From positions 24,064 through 88,063 of the forward strand of contig JADFNB010000009.1 of assembly GCA_022563595.1 (NCBI GenBank): 64,000 bases of DNA. The letters are read 5' to 3'. Numbering within the stretch: the first letter of the stretch is position 1; every line of letters begins with the position of its first letter. A program made the position numbers and the translations under genes. Source of the DNA: Gemmatimonadota bacterium (GTDB lineage Bacteria; Gemmatimonadota; Gemmatimonadetes; Gemmatimonadales; GWC2-71-9). The notes beneath the pieces are model-generated. The model worked only from the letters and a program-made list of their open reading frames with translations. It searched no databases and was not told the DNA's origin. Below, in pieces: positions 40,474-48,884 of the stretch.

Positions 40474-41702
40474 GATCGATCGTCGTCACCGGAATCGGCT
40501 GCGTCACCCCGATCGGCACAGGCGTGGCCGGTCTGTGGGACGGACTGCGGGCCAAGCGTTCGGCGGTGCGGGCCATCACACAGTTCGATCCGACGCCGTT
40601 CAGGAGCCGCATTGCCGGGGAGATAGCCGACTTCACCCCGGCCGACCACATGAGCCAGCGACGAGCCAGGCGCCTCGATCGATTCTCTCAGCTCGGGATC
40701 GCCGCCGCGCGGCTGGCGGTCGACGATGCTCAGATTGACCTGCGGCGTCTGGACCACGATCGGATTGGCGTGATGATGGGTTCCGCGCTCGGCGGCGTGG
40801 CCCACGCCGAGCGTCAGGCAGCCATCTACCAGCGGGAAGGGTTACGAGCGGTCGATATCAACCTAGCGCTGACGGTCTTCGGCGGTGCAGTCTCGTGCAA
40901 CATCGCCATCGAGTTCGGCTGTACCGGCCCGAACGCCACCAACTCCATGTCGTGCGCCTCGGGCACGGTGGCCGTAGGCGACGCCCTACAGACGATACGC
41001 CGCGGCGAGACAGACGTCATGCTCGCGGGTGGTGCGGAAGCCCCGCTCGCTCCGCTCTGCTTCGGCGCATTCTCGATCATTCGTGCGATGTCGACTCGGA
41101 ACGACGACCCGGCGAGGGCGAGCAGGCCGTTCGACCGGGATCGCGACGGGTTCGTGATGGGCGAGGGCGCGGCGGTGCTGGTCCTCGAAGCGCGCGAGCA
41201 CGCGCAAGCGCGGGGTGCCCCGATCTACGGGGGGGTGCTAGGCTACGCGCTCACCAACGACGCACATCACATGACCGCGCCGAAGCCCGACGGCAGGGAG
41301 GCCGCACGCGCCATCCGGCTGGCGCTGGCGGATGCGGGAGTCGCCCCGCGGGAGATCGCCTACATAAACGCGCACGGGTCGTCGACACCGCTCAACGACT
41401 CGACGGAGACGCGGGTGATCAAGGAAGTGTTCGGCGACCATGCCTACCGTCTCGCGATAAGCGGCACGAAAGGCTACTACGGCCATGCCCTCGGCGCCAG
41501 CGGCGCCATCGAGGCCGCAATCACGCTTCTCGGCCTCGCACGCGGGTGGTTTCCGCCAACGATCAACCTGGATACGCCCGACGTGGCATGTGACCTCAAT
41601 TACCTGAGCAATGGCGGCCTGGCGGACCACCCGGAGTTCGCCATGTCCAATTCGTTTGGGTTCGGCGGCGTGAACGCCTGTCTCGTGTTCAAGCGGGGGT
41701 AG
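40470..41702 (+). CDS. FabF-type beta-ketoacyl-ACP synthase
   Basis: 410 aa, thiolase fold of the KAS II class. The catalytic triad is complete: C162 in NSMSCASGT, H302 in INAHGSSTPLND and H339 in GTKGYYGHALGASGAIEA. A GFGGVNACLVF end is typical. It catalyses decarboxylative condensation of malonyl-ACP with an acyl primer. Because the gene is the last of an operon with cyclase, methyltransferase, flavin reductase and FAD oxidoreductase, and not with acpP, fabD or fabG, it is more likely a specialised synthase than the housekeeping FabF. It must borrow ACP and malonyl transfer from elsewhere. A GTG two codons upstream (40464) is a less likely start. Confidence 0.9.
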   Translation: MRSIVVTGIGCVTPIGTGVAGLWDGLRAKRSAVRAITQFDPTPFRSRIAGEIADFTPADHMSQRRARRLDRFSQLGIAAARLAVDDAQIDLRRLDHDRIGVMMGSALGGVAHAERQAAIYQREGLRAVDINLALTVFGGAVSCNIAIEFGCTGPNATNSMSCASGTVAVGDALQTIRRGETDVMLAGGAEAPLAPLCFGAFSIIRAMSTRNDDPARASRPFDRDRDGFVMGEGAAVLVLEAREHAQARGAPIYGGVLGYALTNDAHHMTAPKPDGREAARAIRLALADAGVAPREIAYINAHGSSTPLNDSTETRVIKEVFGDHAYRLAISGTKGYYGHALGASGAIEAAITLLGLARGWFPPTINLDTPDVACDLNYLSNGGLADHPEFAMSNSFGFGGVNACLVFKRG

Positions 41703-41773
41703 CGACCAGGCGTTACCTTATTCCGGATTCCGGCGAACTCATCATCGCCTCAGCGCGTGAGGAGCGAACGGGT

Positions 41774-42457
41774 ATGCGAGCAACGTTGCGGCCACTGACG
41801 GCTGAGTTTCTTGGCACGTTCGGGCTGGTATTCATCGGGACGGGCGCCGTTGTGATCGACTACGCGACATCTGGTAGGCTGGGATTGCTCGGCATTGCGC
41901 TGGCACACGCGGTGGTTCTCGCGGTCATGGTGACGGCGACGATGCAGATCTCCGGCGGGCACATCAATCCGGCCGTTACCTTCGCCCTGTGGATGGCCGG
42001 GAAGATCGGTCTCAAGCGCGGGGTGCTCTACGTACTTGCCCAACTCGCGGGCGCGATCGTCGCCGTTCTGTGCGTCAAGTGGCTCCTCCCCGGGGAGGCC
42101 GGTGCCAAAACCGGCTACGGCGTTCCCCGCATCGCCGCGGATCTCACCCTCATCAAGGCCATCGTGCTGGAAGCGATCCTCACATTCTTCCTCGTCAGCG
42201 CGGTATTCGGTACGGCTGTCTCGCGTGAGGCCCCGCGCGTGGGGGGGTTCGCCATCGGCTTGGTCCTGCTGTTCGATATCCTGGTCGGCGGGCCCCTCAC
42301 CGGGGCGGCGATGAACCCGGCCCGCGCCTTCGGGCCGGCGTTGATCGCCAACGACTGGCACGGGCATCTCGCCTACTGGCTCGGCCCCGCGCTGGGCGCG
42401 GCGGTGGCGGGGTTCATATGGGCGAAGTTGTTGTTGCCGCTGGAAGCCAAGGACTAG
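41774..42457 (+). CDS. MIP-family aquaporin
   Basis: 227 aa, six TM helices and two half-helices with the canonical NPA boxes (GGHINPAVTFAL and GAAMNPARAFGPA). The Arg after the second NPA, part of the selectivity filter, is present. The length and the lack of glycerol-facilitator insertions favour a water channel (AqpZ/TIP-like) over GlpF. GAGGAG is 9-10 nt upstream of the ATG. It stands alone between the biosynthetic operon and the convergent ccm genes. Confidence 0.92.
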   Translation: MRATLRPLTAEFLGTFGLVFIGTGAVVIDYATSGRLGLLGIALAHAVVLAVMVTATMQISGGHINPAVTFALWMAGKIGLKRGVLYVLAQLAGAIVAVLCVKWLLPGEAGAKTGYGVPRIAADLTLIKAIVLEAILTFFLVSAVFGTAVSREAPRVGGFAIGLVLLFDILVGGPLTGAAMNPARAFGPALIANDWHGHLAYWLGPALGAAVAGFIWAKLLLPLEAKD

Positions 42458-42466
42458 TCGATACCG

Positions 42467-42586
42467 TCAGGGTTGGCGGTCCTTGGCAGCCTGTCGGAGC
42501 CGCACGAACAGCGACACCGCATAGACCAGCACGATGACCGCGGCCACGATGTACCCGGCGATCATGTAGTTGGTGTTCTCAGGCAT
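42467..42586 (-). CDS. ccmD: Heme exporter protein CcmD
   Basis: 39 aa: a short N-terminus (MPENTNYMIAGYIV), one TM helix (AAVIVLVYAVSLFV) and a basic tail (RLRQAAKDRQP), exactly the CcmD pattern. It overlaps the end of ccmC by 8 nt and is the last gene of ccmABCD. CcmD helps release holo-CcmE from the CcmABC complex in cytochrome c maturation. Its size and position make the call secure although it is easily missed. Confidence 0.85.
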   Translation of the reverse strand: MPENTNYMIAGYIVAAVIVLVYAVSLFVRLRQAAKDRQP

Positions 42587-43280
42587 CAGCGGCCGCCTCC
42601 TCCTCGCGGAGATCGCGGATAAGTCCCAGGGCGTATCGCTGCATCATGAACCCGGCATACAACACAGTGAACACCCCGAACGAAGACAGTAGGGTGACCA
42701 GCATCGACCCCGGGAGTGACGGCGGGCTCGGCTTCAAGATGATCGGCGCGGGATGGAGCGTGCGAAACATATAGACCGTCATATGGATGAACGGGATGAG
42801 TACGAGCCCCATGATCCCTATCACCGCCGAGAAGCGGCCGCGTAGTTCCGGATCGGTCAGCACGCCGCGCAGCACGAGGTAACCGACGAACAGCAGGAAG
42901 AGGAACAGCGTGGATGTGAGCCGCGCGTCCCAGGTCCACCACGTGCCCCAAATCGGTTTCCCCCAGATTGGTCCGGTCGTCAACAATACCACCGAGAACG
43001 CCACCCCAACCTCCACCGACGCGGCCGCGGCCAGGTCGATCCGGCGATCTTTCAACCAGAGGTAGAGTATGCTGAGCAGGCCCGCAATGCCAAGGGCGAG
43101 CAGCGCGACCCACGCGGAGGGCACATGGATATAGTAGATCTTCTGTGCCGCGCCCTGGAATCGCTCGATAGGGGTGAAGGCCAGCGCCCGGACGTAGATC
43201 CCGGCTACGCCCATGAGCGCCACTATGGTCACAGCCCCCCCGACGCGACCGAGCCGATGCGCTCGTTCAATACGTGTCAT
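42579..43280 (-). CDS. ccmC: Heme exporter/CcmE heme-handling protein CcmC
   Basis: 233 aa, six TM helices. The tryptophan-rich WWD motif WGKPIWGTWWTWDARLTS lies in a periplasmic loop, and two His (KIYYIHVPSAW, VLIPFIHMTVYMFRTLHP) are the axial heme ligands. CcmC loads heme onto the chaperone CcmE. It overlaps ccmB as ATGA and ccmD by 8 nt. ccmE, ccmF and ccmH are not in the window. Confidence 0.95.
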   Translation of the reverse strand: MTRIERAHRLGRVGGAVTIVALMGVAGIYVRALAFTPIERFQGAAQKIYYIHVPSAWVALLALGIAGLLSILYLWLKDRRIDLAAAASVEVGVAFSVVLLTTGPIWGKPIWGTWWTWDARLTSTLFLFLLFVGYLVLRGVLTDPELRGRFSAVIGIMGLVLIPFIHMTVYMFRTLHPAPIILKPSPPSLPGSMLVTLLSSFGVFTVLYAGFMMQRYALGLIRDLREEEAAADA

Positions 43281-43957
43281 TCTTCCACAACCACCTCGAA
43301 TAGCAGGGCCGCCAGCGTGACGAACGCGATGTCGAAAGCGCCGATCAACCTAAGCCACCCGGAGAGGTCGCTCAAGGGCCGCCCCTCGAGCAGCCGCGCC
43401 GTGAGCTGCACGCCACCCACCAGCGGTGGGATCAGGAACGGCAACAGCAGCAGCGGCAACAGCAGCTCCGCGTACCTCGTACGTACCGCCATGGCGCTGA
43501 AAAGTGTACCGACCGCGACGAACGCCACCGTCGACATCGTTATGACGAGCACCAGCTGCGGGAGGTAGGGCCAGACGACCACATCGTAGAACAGCACGAA
43601 CAGCGGCAGGCTGATCGCCTCGATCATCCCTACGAAGACGAGATTACCCACGAACTTCCCCCAGAACAGCGCCGAGCGGGGTGCCGGGGTCAGCAGGATG
43701 GCATCGATGGCCCGCTGCTCATTCTCCAACAGGAACGCGCGGTTCAATCCCAGCATGGCGGCGAACGTGAAGGTCACCCACAGCGCTCCCGCGGCGATAT
43801 CCTGTGCGCTGACGGCCGTGGGATCGCGGGAGAAGTACAGCACGGCGAGCATGAGCACGGCGAAGACCAACCCCGAAGCGAAGGCCGTCTTCGTGCGCCA
43901 CTCGATCGAGAGGTCTTTGAGCACGATGGCGAGGGATGCACGCATCAGATTACGCAT
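43277..43957 (-). CDS. ccmB: Heme exporter ABC permease CcmB
   Basis: 226 aa from the ATG at 43955-43957, beginning MRNLMRASLAIVLKDLSIEWRTK, the CcmB N-terminus; the frame is open for 13 more codons inside ccmA. Six TM helices follow (SGLVFAVLMLAVLYF, WVTFTFAAMLGLNRAF and others), with the conserved ENEQRAIDAILLTPAPRSALFWGK cytoplasmic loop. It forms the membrane part of the CcmAB ABC transporter. Confidence 0.94.
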   Translation of the reverse strand: MRNLMRASLAIVLKDLSIEWRTKTAFASGLVFAVLMLAVLYFSRDPTAVSAQDIAAGALWVTFTFAAMLGLNRAFLLENEQRAIDAILLTPAPRSALFWGKFVGNLVFVGMIEAISLPLFVLFYDVVVWPYLPQLVLVITMSTVAFVAVGTLFSAMAVRTRYAELLLPLLLLPFLIPPLVGGVQLTARLLEGRPLSDLSGWLRLIGAFDIAFVTLAALLFEVVVEE

Positions 43958-44627
43958 GTTGCTCCGCCAGGAGATGACCCGCCACCGCGGCGGCATCCCG
44001 ATCGCCGACCGTCTCGAGCGCCGCCAACTTGCCGCTTACGAGATGCCCGACATGGGTCGAGACACGACCGACGCCACCGAGCTGATGGCTGACGATCATC
44101 ATCGCCGTCCCGCCGGCCCGAAGCTCCGCGAGCAGTCCCAATACCACCTCGGTGTTCTCGGCATCGAGTCCGCTCAGCGGCTCGTCGAACAGCAGGAGTC
44201 GCGGGTCGTGGAGCAGAGCACGGGCTATCGAGACACGCTGTACCATGCCCCGGCTGAAGGTCGAGATCCGGTCGTCCGCCCGCCTGGACAGGTCGACTCG
44301 ATCCAGCAGCCAGTCGATGCGAGCGGGATCGGTCAGATTGTAGAGTCGCGCGAAGAACTGCAGGTTCTCCCGCGCCGTGAGCGCCGGATAGAGCATCGGA
44401 TCGTGGGCCACCATCCCAATGCCCGTTCGGCACCGGACCGTACCAGCTGACGGACGGAGCAGGCCCGCGAGAACGCGCAGCAGCGTCGTCTTTCCGGCGC
44501 CATTCTGTCCCACGAGCAGCAACGCCTCGCCGGAGCGCAGCTCGAGCGACACGTCCATGAGCACGGTGCGGTAGGCGAAACGTCGCGAAACGCTGTCGGC
44601 GACGAGTACAGGCTCAGCCGAATCCAC
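43950..44627 (-). CDS. ccmA: Cytochrome c biogenesis ATP-binding protein CcmA
   Basis: 225 aa ABC ATPase. Walker A GQNGAGKTT, signature ISTFSRGMVQRVSIARALL (an FSRGM variant typical of CcmA), Walker B RLLLFDEPLSGLD and switch His in MIVSHQ. The start codon is GTG at 44625-44627. First gene of ccmABCD, with a sigma-70-like promoter at 44730-44757 upstream. Confidence 0.94.
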   Translation of the reverse strand: MDSAEPVLVADSVSRRFAYRTVLMDVSLELRSGEALLLVGQNGAGKTTLLRVLAGLLRPSAGTVRCRTGIGMVAHDPMLYPALTARENLQFFARLYNLTDPARIDWLLDRVDLSRRADDRISTFSRGMVQRVSIARALLHDPRLLLFDEPLSGLDAENTEVVLGLLAELRAGGTAMMIVSHQLGGVGRVSTHVGHLVSGKLAALETVGDRDAAAVAGHLLAEQHA

Positions 44628-44729
44628 GTAGCCCCTTCTTCTCGCTCCTGCCGCGCGGTTCGGGGGACCGGCATCCGGAGCCCGTCTGTGCAGTCATATG
44701 AGCCAGGAAGTGCTGAACGACTGGCGCTG

Positions 44730-44757
44730 AATATAGCACACCGCCCGCATGGGCAAA
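44730..44757 (-). promoter_or_regulatory. Sigma-70-like promoter of ccmABCD
   Basis: On the minus strand TTTGCC and TATATT are separated by 16 nt, about 100 nt upstream of the ccmA GTG. It begins just 11 nt after the STAS gene's stop, so ccm transcription is probably independent of that gene. Confidence 0.5.
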
Positions 44758-44768
44758 CGCGATTAGCG

Positions 44769-45062
44769 CTAGGCGGATTCCTCGACCTCGAAGAGATCGT
44801 CCAGTTTGGTGAGCATGAGAAGGAGGCGGATCTCATCATTCGGACCGCGTAGCCTGACCACCTGTCGGCGTGCTGCGGCGTACCGCTGAACCAGCACGAG
44901 CGCTCCCAGCCCAGCGCTGTCGACCGAACCGGTGGCACACAGATCTATGACGAGTCGGCCGTCTCCGACCGGCACGGAATCGAGCATCTCCACGGCCTCG
45001 CGGCGGAAGGCCGAGCGATGTTCCAAGCTCAGTGCCTCCGGCGCGACCAGGATCTTCTCCAC
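44769..45062 (-). CDS. STAS-domain protein (anti-sigma factor antagonist-like)
   Basis: 97 aa, one STAS domain with the [21 protein letters not shown] motif carrying the Ser that is phosphorylated in SpoIIAA/RsbV-type antagonists. The start codon is GTG. No partner kinase/anti-sigma (RsbW) or PP2C phosphatase gene lies adjacent, so the partner is unlinked. It could regulate a sigma factor or, as in lipid-asymmetry Mla systems, act with a transporter (MlaB-like); context does not decide. Confidence 0.82.
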   Translation of the reverse strand: MEKILVAPEALSLEHRSAFRREAVEMLDSVPVGDGRLVIDLCATGSVDSAGLGALVLVQRYAAARRQVVRLRGPNDEIRLLLMLTKLDDLFEVEESA

Positions 45063-45181
45063 AAAGTCCTCCCGAGTGGTTCACCACCCATCCCATGCAA
45101 GAGTCGGTGCCAAACATCCAGATGATTACACGACAATGCGTTACGGCGTTGCCCGTGATCCCCGTCACCCCCGCTGGTGTA

Positions 45182-45195
45182 GCACTGCGCAGTGC
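45182..45195. promoter_or_regulatory. Perfect 14-bp palindrome GCACTGCGCAGTGC
   Basis: It lies in the 263-bp region between the divergent STAS gene and acs, 130 bp upstream of the acs start. The rest of that region shows no other recognisable element. Operator function is inferred from symmetry alone. Confidence 0.3.
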
Positions 45196-45325
45196 CCGCG
45201 GCACTATGCATGACCGCCGCCGGGAGACGGCCCGGAAGGCACAGAATTGCCCGACGCCCACCTTTCGACACAGATTGAACGGCACTGCGATGCCCCGACG
45301 CTCACTTCCACCAGGACTACCCCGC

Positions 45326-47281
45326 ATGGCTGACACGATAGAGACGCTGCTCAAGGAGACACGCACATTCAAGCCTCCCGCCGACTTCAAACGCCGCGCC
45401 GCAGTACGCTCAGCCGCTATCTACCGCCAGGCCAGCAACGGCCGGCTGCGTTTCTGGGCTTCCCAAGCGCGCGAGTTGGAGTGGATGAAACGGTGGCATA
45501 AGGTGCTCGACTGGAAGCCTCCGCATGCCAAGTGGTTTGTGGGCGGGAAGCTCAACGCTTCGGTCAACTGCCTGGACCGTCACGTCCGGACGGCGAAGCG
45601 CAACCAGGTGGCGCTGCTGTGGGAGGGTGAGCCCGGCGACCGCCGTGCCATCACGTATTGGGAACTGTACCGGGAGGTAAACCGGTTCGCCAACGTACTC
45701 AAGGGACTCGGCGTGAAAAAGCGTGACCGAGTCGCCATCTACCTCCCCATGATTCCCGAGGCGGTCGTTGCCATGCTCGCCTGCGCCCGTATCGGCGCGC
45801 CTCACTCGGTCGTGTTCGGAGGGTTCTCGGCCGAATCGCTCAAGGACCGCATCAACGATGCGCAGGTGCGGGTGCTCATCACGGCCGATTACGGACATCG
45901 GCGCGGCCGTCGCGTAGAGCTCAAGCAGAACGCCGACGATGCCGTGGCGGGATGCCCGTCCATCGAGCACGTCGTCGTCGTGCAACGGGACCGGGTCGAC
46001 ACGAAAGAGGCGAGCGCCGTTGCGATGAAGCCGGGACGGGACCACTGGTACCACGACTTGATGCGGGAGGCCAAGCCGAGCTGCAAGCCGGCGGTTATGG
46101 ATGCCGAGGACATGCTGTTCATCCTTTATACCTCGGGCACGACGGGAAAGCCCAAAGGCATCGTGCACACGACCGGCGGCTACCTCACGCAGGCACTCGC
46201 CACCACGCGGCTGGTCTTCGATCTCAGGGACGACGACGTGTTTTGGTGCACGGCCGACGTCGGCTGGGTCACCGGTCACAGCTACATCGTCTACGGGCCG
46301 CTGGCCGCGGGTGTGACCTGCGTGATGTACGAGGGAACGCCGGACTGGCCCGACAAGGATCGGTTTTGGGATATCGTCGAGCGATACGGCGTAACCGTGT
46401 TCTACACGGCTCCGACGGCGATTCGCACTTTCATGAAGTGGGGCGCCGAGTACCCCAAGCAGCACGATCTCTCTACGTTGCGCCTGTTGGGAACGGTCGG
46501 TGAACCGATCAACCCCGAGGCCTGGATGTGGTATCACCGGCATATCGGTCGCAGGAAGTGTCCGATCGTCGATACCTGGTGGCAGACAGAGACGGGCGGG
46601 ATCATGATCACCCCGCTGCCTGGGGTGACGACGACGAAACCCGGTTCCGCAACCGTACCGTTTCCCGGAATCGATGCCACGCTGCTGGACGACGACGGCA
46701 ACGAGATCAAGACCGGCGGCGGGTTCCTCGCCATCACGAGCCCGTGGCCGGGCATGCTGCGCACGATCTACGGCGATGACAAGCGGTATCGCGACACGTA
46801 CTGGAGCAAGTGGCCCGACATCTACTTCCCGGGAGACGGCGCCAAGCGTGACGAGGACGGCTATCTCTGGATTCTGGGGCGCGTCGACGACGTGCTCAAC
46901 GTCGCCGGTCACCGTATCGGCTCGATGGAGGTCGAGAGTGCGCTGGTCGACCATCCGGCCGTCGCGGAAGCCGCCGTGGTGGGGAAGCCGCACGAGTTGA
47001 AGGGTCAGGCCCTCTCAGCCTTCGTGATTCTGCGTTCGGGCTACGCCTTCTCTGACGGGCTCGCCAACGAGCTGAAGCAGCACGTCGCGAAGAAGATCGG
47101 TGCGATCGCGCGGCCGGATGACATCATCTTCAGTGCCGACCTGCCGAAGACGCGGAGCGGGAAGATCATGCGTCGGTTGCTCAAGGATATCGCGTCGGGC
47201 CGGGCATTGGGCGACGTGACGACGCTCGCCGATCCGAACGTGGTTGCGACGCTGAAGAAGAAGTACGAGGGGACAGAGTAG
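45326..47281 (+). CDS. acs: Acetyl-CoA synthetase
   Basis: 651 aa, the normal length for Acs. Motifs: AMP-binding P-loop [69 protein letters not shown] and the C-terminal catalytic Lys in [12 protein letters not shown], which is also the usual acetylation control site. It activates acetate (and often propionate) to the CoA thioester via an acyl-adenylate. The ATG at 45326 begins [15 protein letters not shown], with a weak ribosome site; the frame is open upstream without homology. Confidence 0.95.
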   Translation: MADTIETLLKETRTFKPPADFKRRAAVRSAAIYRQASNGRLRFWASQARELEWMKRWHKVLDWKPPHAKWFVGGKLNASVNCLDRHVRTAKRNQVALLWEGEPGDRRAITYWELYREVNRFANVLKGLGVKKRDRVAIYLPMIPEAVVAMLACARIGAPHSVVFGGFSAESLKDRINDAQVRVLITADYGHRRGRRVELKQNADDAVAGCPSIEHVVVVQRDRVDTKEASAVAMKPGRDHWYHDLMREAKPSCKPAVMDAEDMLFILYTSGTTGKPKGIVHTTGGYLTQALATTRLVFDLRDDDVFWCTADVGWVTGHSYIVYGPLAAGVTCVMYEGTPDWPDKDRFWDIVERYGVTVFYTAPTAIRTFMKWGAEYPKQHDLSTLRLLGTVGEPINPEAWMWYHRHIGRRKCPIVDTWWQTETGGIMITPLPGVTTTKPGSATVPFPGIDATLLDDDGNEIKTGGGFLAITSPWPGMLRTIYGDDKRYRDTYWSKWPDIYFPGDGAKRDEDGYLWILGRVDDVLNVAGHRIGSMEVESALVDHPAVAEAAVVGKPHELKGQALSAFVILRSGYAFSDGLANELKQHVAKKIGAIARPDDIIFSADLPKTRSGKIMRRLLKDIASGRALGDVTTLADPNVVATLKKKYEGTE

Positions 47282-47290
47282 CGGGGTCAG

Positions 47291-47420
47291 ACGGTGGAAG
47301 ATGGTGCAAGACGGTGGAGGACGGTGGAAGACGGTGGAAGATGGTGGAGGACGGTGGAGGTTCGGATTCCGGCCTCACCAACCTACACCATCCGACACCA
47401 TCCTACTCCTCACCATCCCC
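47291..47420. repeat. 10-bp tandem repeat array with inverted second half (locus 2)
   Basis: Ten nt after the acs stop are seven 10-bp units of consensus A(C/T)GGTGGA(A/G)G (47291-47360). After a 16-bp spacer come inverted units ACCAACCTAC, ACCATCCGAC and ACCATCCTAC (47377-47406) and a degenerate continuation to about 47420. As at locus 1 (33667-33790), the direct half abuts a stop codon, the period is exactly 10 bp and the second half is a diverged inverted copy. Here the inverted half also supplies the last 13 or so codons of the convergent VKOR gene. Confidence 0.85.
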
Positions 47421-47818
47421 ACCACCGACGTCACGAAGATCGCGACGATGATGGCCGCGGACACGAGACACCACCGGCACCACGCGTCTATGACAGCGGC
47501 CTCGAGATAGGTGAGGTAGCCCGTGAACGCCAGGCCGATACCAGCAAGCACCACCAAGACGACGGTGGGCTCACGGCGCGTGGCCCAACGACCGTGAAGC
47601 CCCCAGAGGCTCGTCGCCAGGATGGCGAGGTATCCCGCGACACCATAGAGCGCGACAGGGATGCCGAGGAACACGGCGTGCTCAGAGAGCTGCACCGTCT
47701 CGCATCCCCCATCCCCGCAGGCCAGCGCTCCGAGCAAGCCCACCTTCCAGAGCCAGAGGTAGAGCGCCACGAAGAAGCCCACTAGGGCGAGCGTGGCACT
47801 CACCATGCGATGAATCAC
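47375..47818 (-). CDS. VKOR-family disulfide-generating membrane protein
   Basis: 147 aa, four to five TM helices. The four redox cysteines are present: the loop pair C34 and C39 (ACGDGGC) and the quinone-side CxxC C114-R-W-C117. VKOR homologues reoxidise DsbA-like proteins and pass electrons to quinones, replacing DsbB. The next gene upstream (DsbA-like) overlaps by 4 nt, giving a complete oxidative-folding pair. The C-terminal GMVRSRMVSDGVGW is encoded by the inverted half of the 10-bp repeat and is probably not conserved. Confidence 0.9.
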   Translation of the reverse strand: MIHRMVSATLALVGFFVALYLWLWKVGLLGALACGDGGCETVQLSEHAVFLGIPVALYGVAGYLAILATSLWGLHGRWATRREPTVVLVVLAGIGLAFTGYLTYLEAAVIDAWCRWCLVSAAIIVAIFVTSVVGMVRSRMVSDGVGW

Positions 47819-48492
47819 CGCGAGGCAGCGGCAGCCCGATCCACGAGCGCCTTTACACTGTCGTAGGTAATCCCCCCGACGACCAAGAGGTTGCCGATTA
47901 GCAGGGACGGCGTGGACTTGACGCCCAGCGCGAGGCCCTGCTGCCGCGACGCGGCGAACCGACCGAGGTGGCGCCGGCTACTCATGCACTCCCCGTAGCG
48001 GCGCATATCCAGCCCAAGCTCCTTCGCGAAACCGCGGAACCGGCGTTTGGGACGACGCTCCCGTATCCAATCCGCCGCCCGGAAGAAGAGCAGATCGTGC
48101 ATATCCCAGAACTTCCCCTGTTCGTCCGCGCACGCCGCCGCGAGATGCGCCGGGACGGCGTTGCGATGGATGTCGAGAGGGAAATCACGGAAGGTCCAGC
48201 GGACCTGTCCCGTGGCGACCAGCCGCTGTTTCACGTCGGGCACGGTGAGGACAGCGAAGAGCGCACAGGCGGGGCACTGGAAATCGGCGTACTCGATGAT
48301 CTCGACCGGCGCCGAGTCACTCCCCATGGAGTAGCCCGGGAACGATTCCCCCGTCACCGGGAGCGGTCCGACCTCGAGCGGCATATTGGCGTTGGCCGCA
48401 CTCTGTCTCGCCCACCAAATAGCAGTCGCACCCGCTACGGCCACCACCACTAGCCCGACGTAAAACCCCTTCAGTCCCCGCTGTCCCGCCAT
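47815..48492 (-). CDS. DsbA-family thioredoxin-fold oxidoreductase, membrane-anchored
   Basis: 225 aa. An N-terminal TM anchor (about 9-28) places the domain in the periplasm. The active site is C73-P-A-C76 in EYADFQCPACALF, and the cis-Pro loop is KSTPSLLIG. DsbA_4/BdbD-type proteins introduce disulfides into exported proteins; partner VKOR is encoded next. Likely substrates nearby include pilins and cytochrome c maturation factors (inference). It overlaps the preceding small gene by 22 nt. Confidence 0.9.
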   Translation of the reverse strand: MAGQRGLKGFYVGLVVVAVAGATAIWWARQSAANANMPLEVGPLPVTGESFPGYSMGSDSAPVEIIEYADFQCPACALFAVLTVPDVKQRLVATGQVRWTFRDFPLDIHRNAVPAHLAAACADEQGKFWDMHDLLFFRAADWIRERRPKRRFRGFAKELGLDMRRYGECMSSRRHLGRFAASRQQGLALGVKSTPSLLIGNLLVVGGITYDSVKALVDRAAAASR

Positions 48493-48764
48493 GGCTCGTC
48501 ATCCTCGCTGTCGAAGTCCAGGTCTTCCAGCCGCCGACGCGCTTCATCGACGATGCGCCGACTCTCCCCGATTTCCGGTGTGTCGTACGTGCTGCGCACC
48601 TCATAGTGGAACAGCTCACTGCGCACGTCACCCATTCGCTTCAGGAATTCCGGCCCCGACGCCAGGAGCTGCTCGTCGCTCAGCTCGTCGATCCGCGCCG
48701 CCAAGGCACGGAGTGCCGCGATGAGTTGGCGGGCCCGTTCGTGGTCGTATGTTTCGTCAGCCAT
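48471..48764 (-). CDS. Small acidic helical protein of unknown function
   Basis: 97 aa, rich in charged residues, predicted nearly all alpha-helical (ARQLIAALRALAARIDELSDEQLLAS, ESRRIVDEARRRLEDLDF), ending in a very acidic tail (DSEDDEPWRDSGD). No signal peptide or known motif. Its end overlaps the DsbA-like start by 22 nt, so it is the first gene of the DsbA-VKOR operon. The family is not recognised. Confidence 0.7.
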   Translation of the reverse strand: MADETYDHERARQLIAALRALAARIDELSDEQLLASGPEFLKRMGDVRSELFHYEVRSTYDTPEIGESRRIVDEARRRLEDLDFDSEDDEPWRDSGD

Positions 48765-48814
48765 GCGCGTCCTCAGACACTGATACGTTGGAGAATTGCA
48801 GCAATCTAACCGGT

Positions 48815-48843
48815 TTGCACAACGGTCTCCGAGTCCTTACTTT
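48815..48843 (+). promoter_or_regulatory. Sigma-70-like promoter
   Basis: TTGCAC and TACTTT with a 17-nt spacer, about 40 nt upstream of the start at 48885. Confidence 0.55.
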
Positions 48844-48884
48844 TACTAGCTTCTATCGTGATTTTGCAAAGGAGTTCCCTGGGC

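Noticed and set aside
37633..41702. Type III polyketide synthase cluster
   Set aside because: The condensing enzyme is a FabF-type ketoacyl synthase with a C-H-H triad; no chalcone-synthase-like gene is present.
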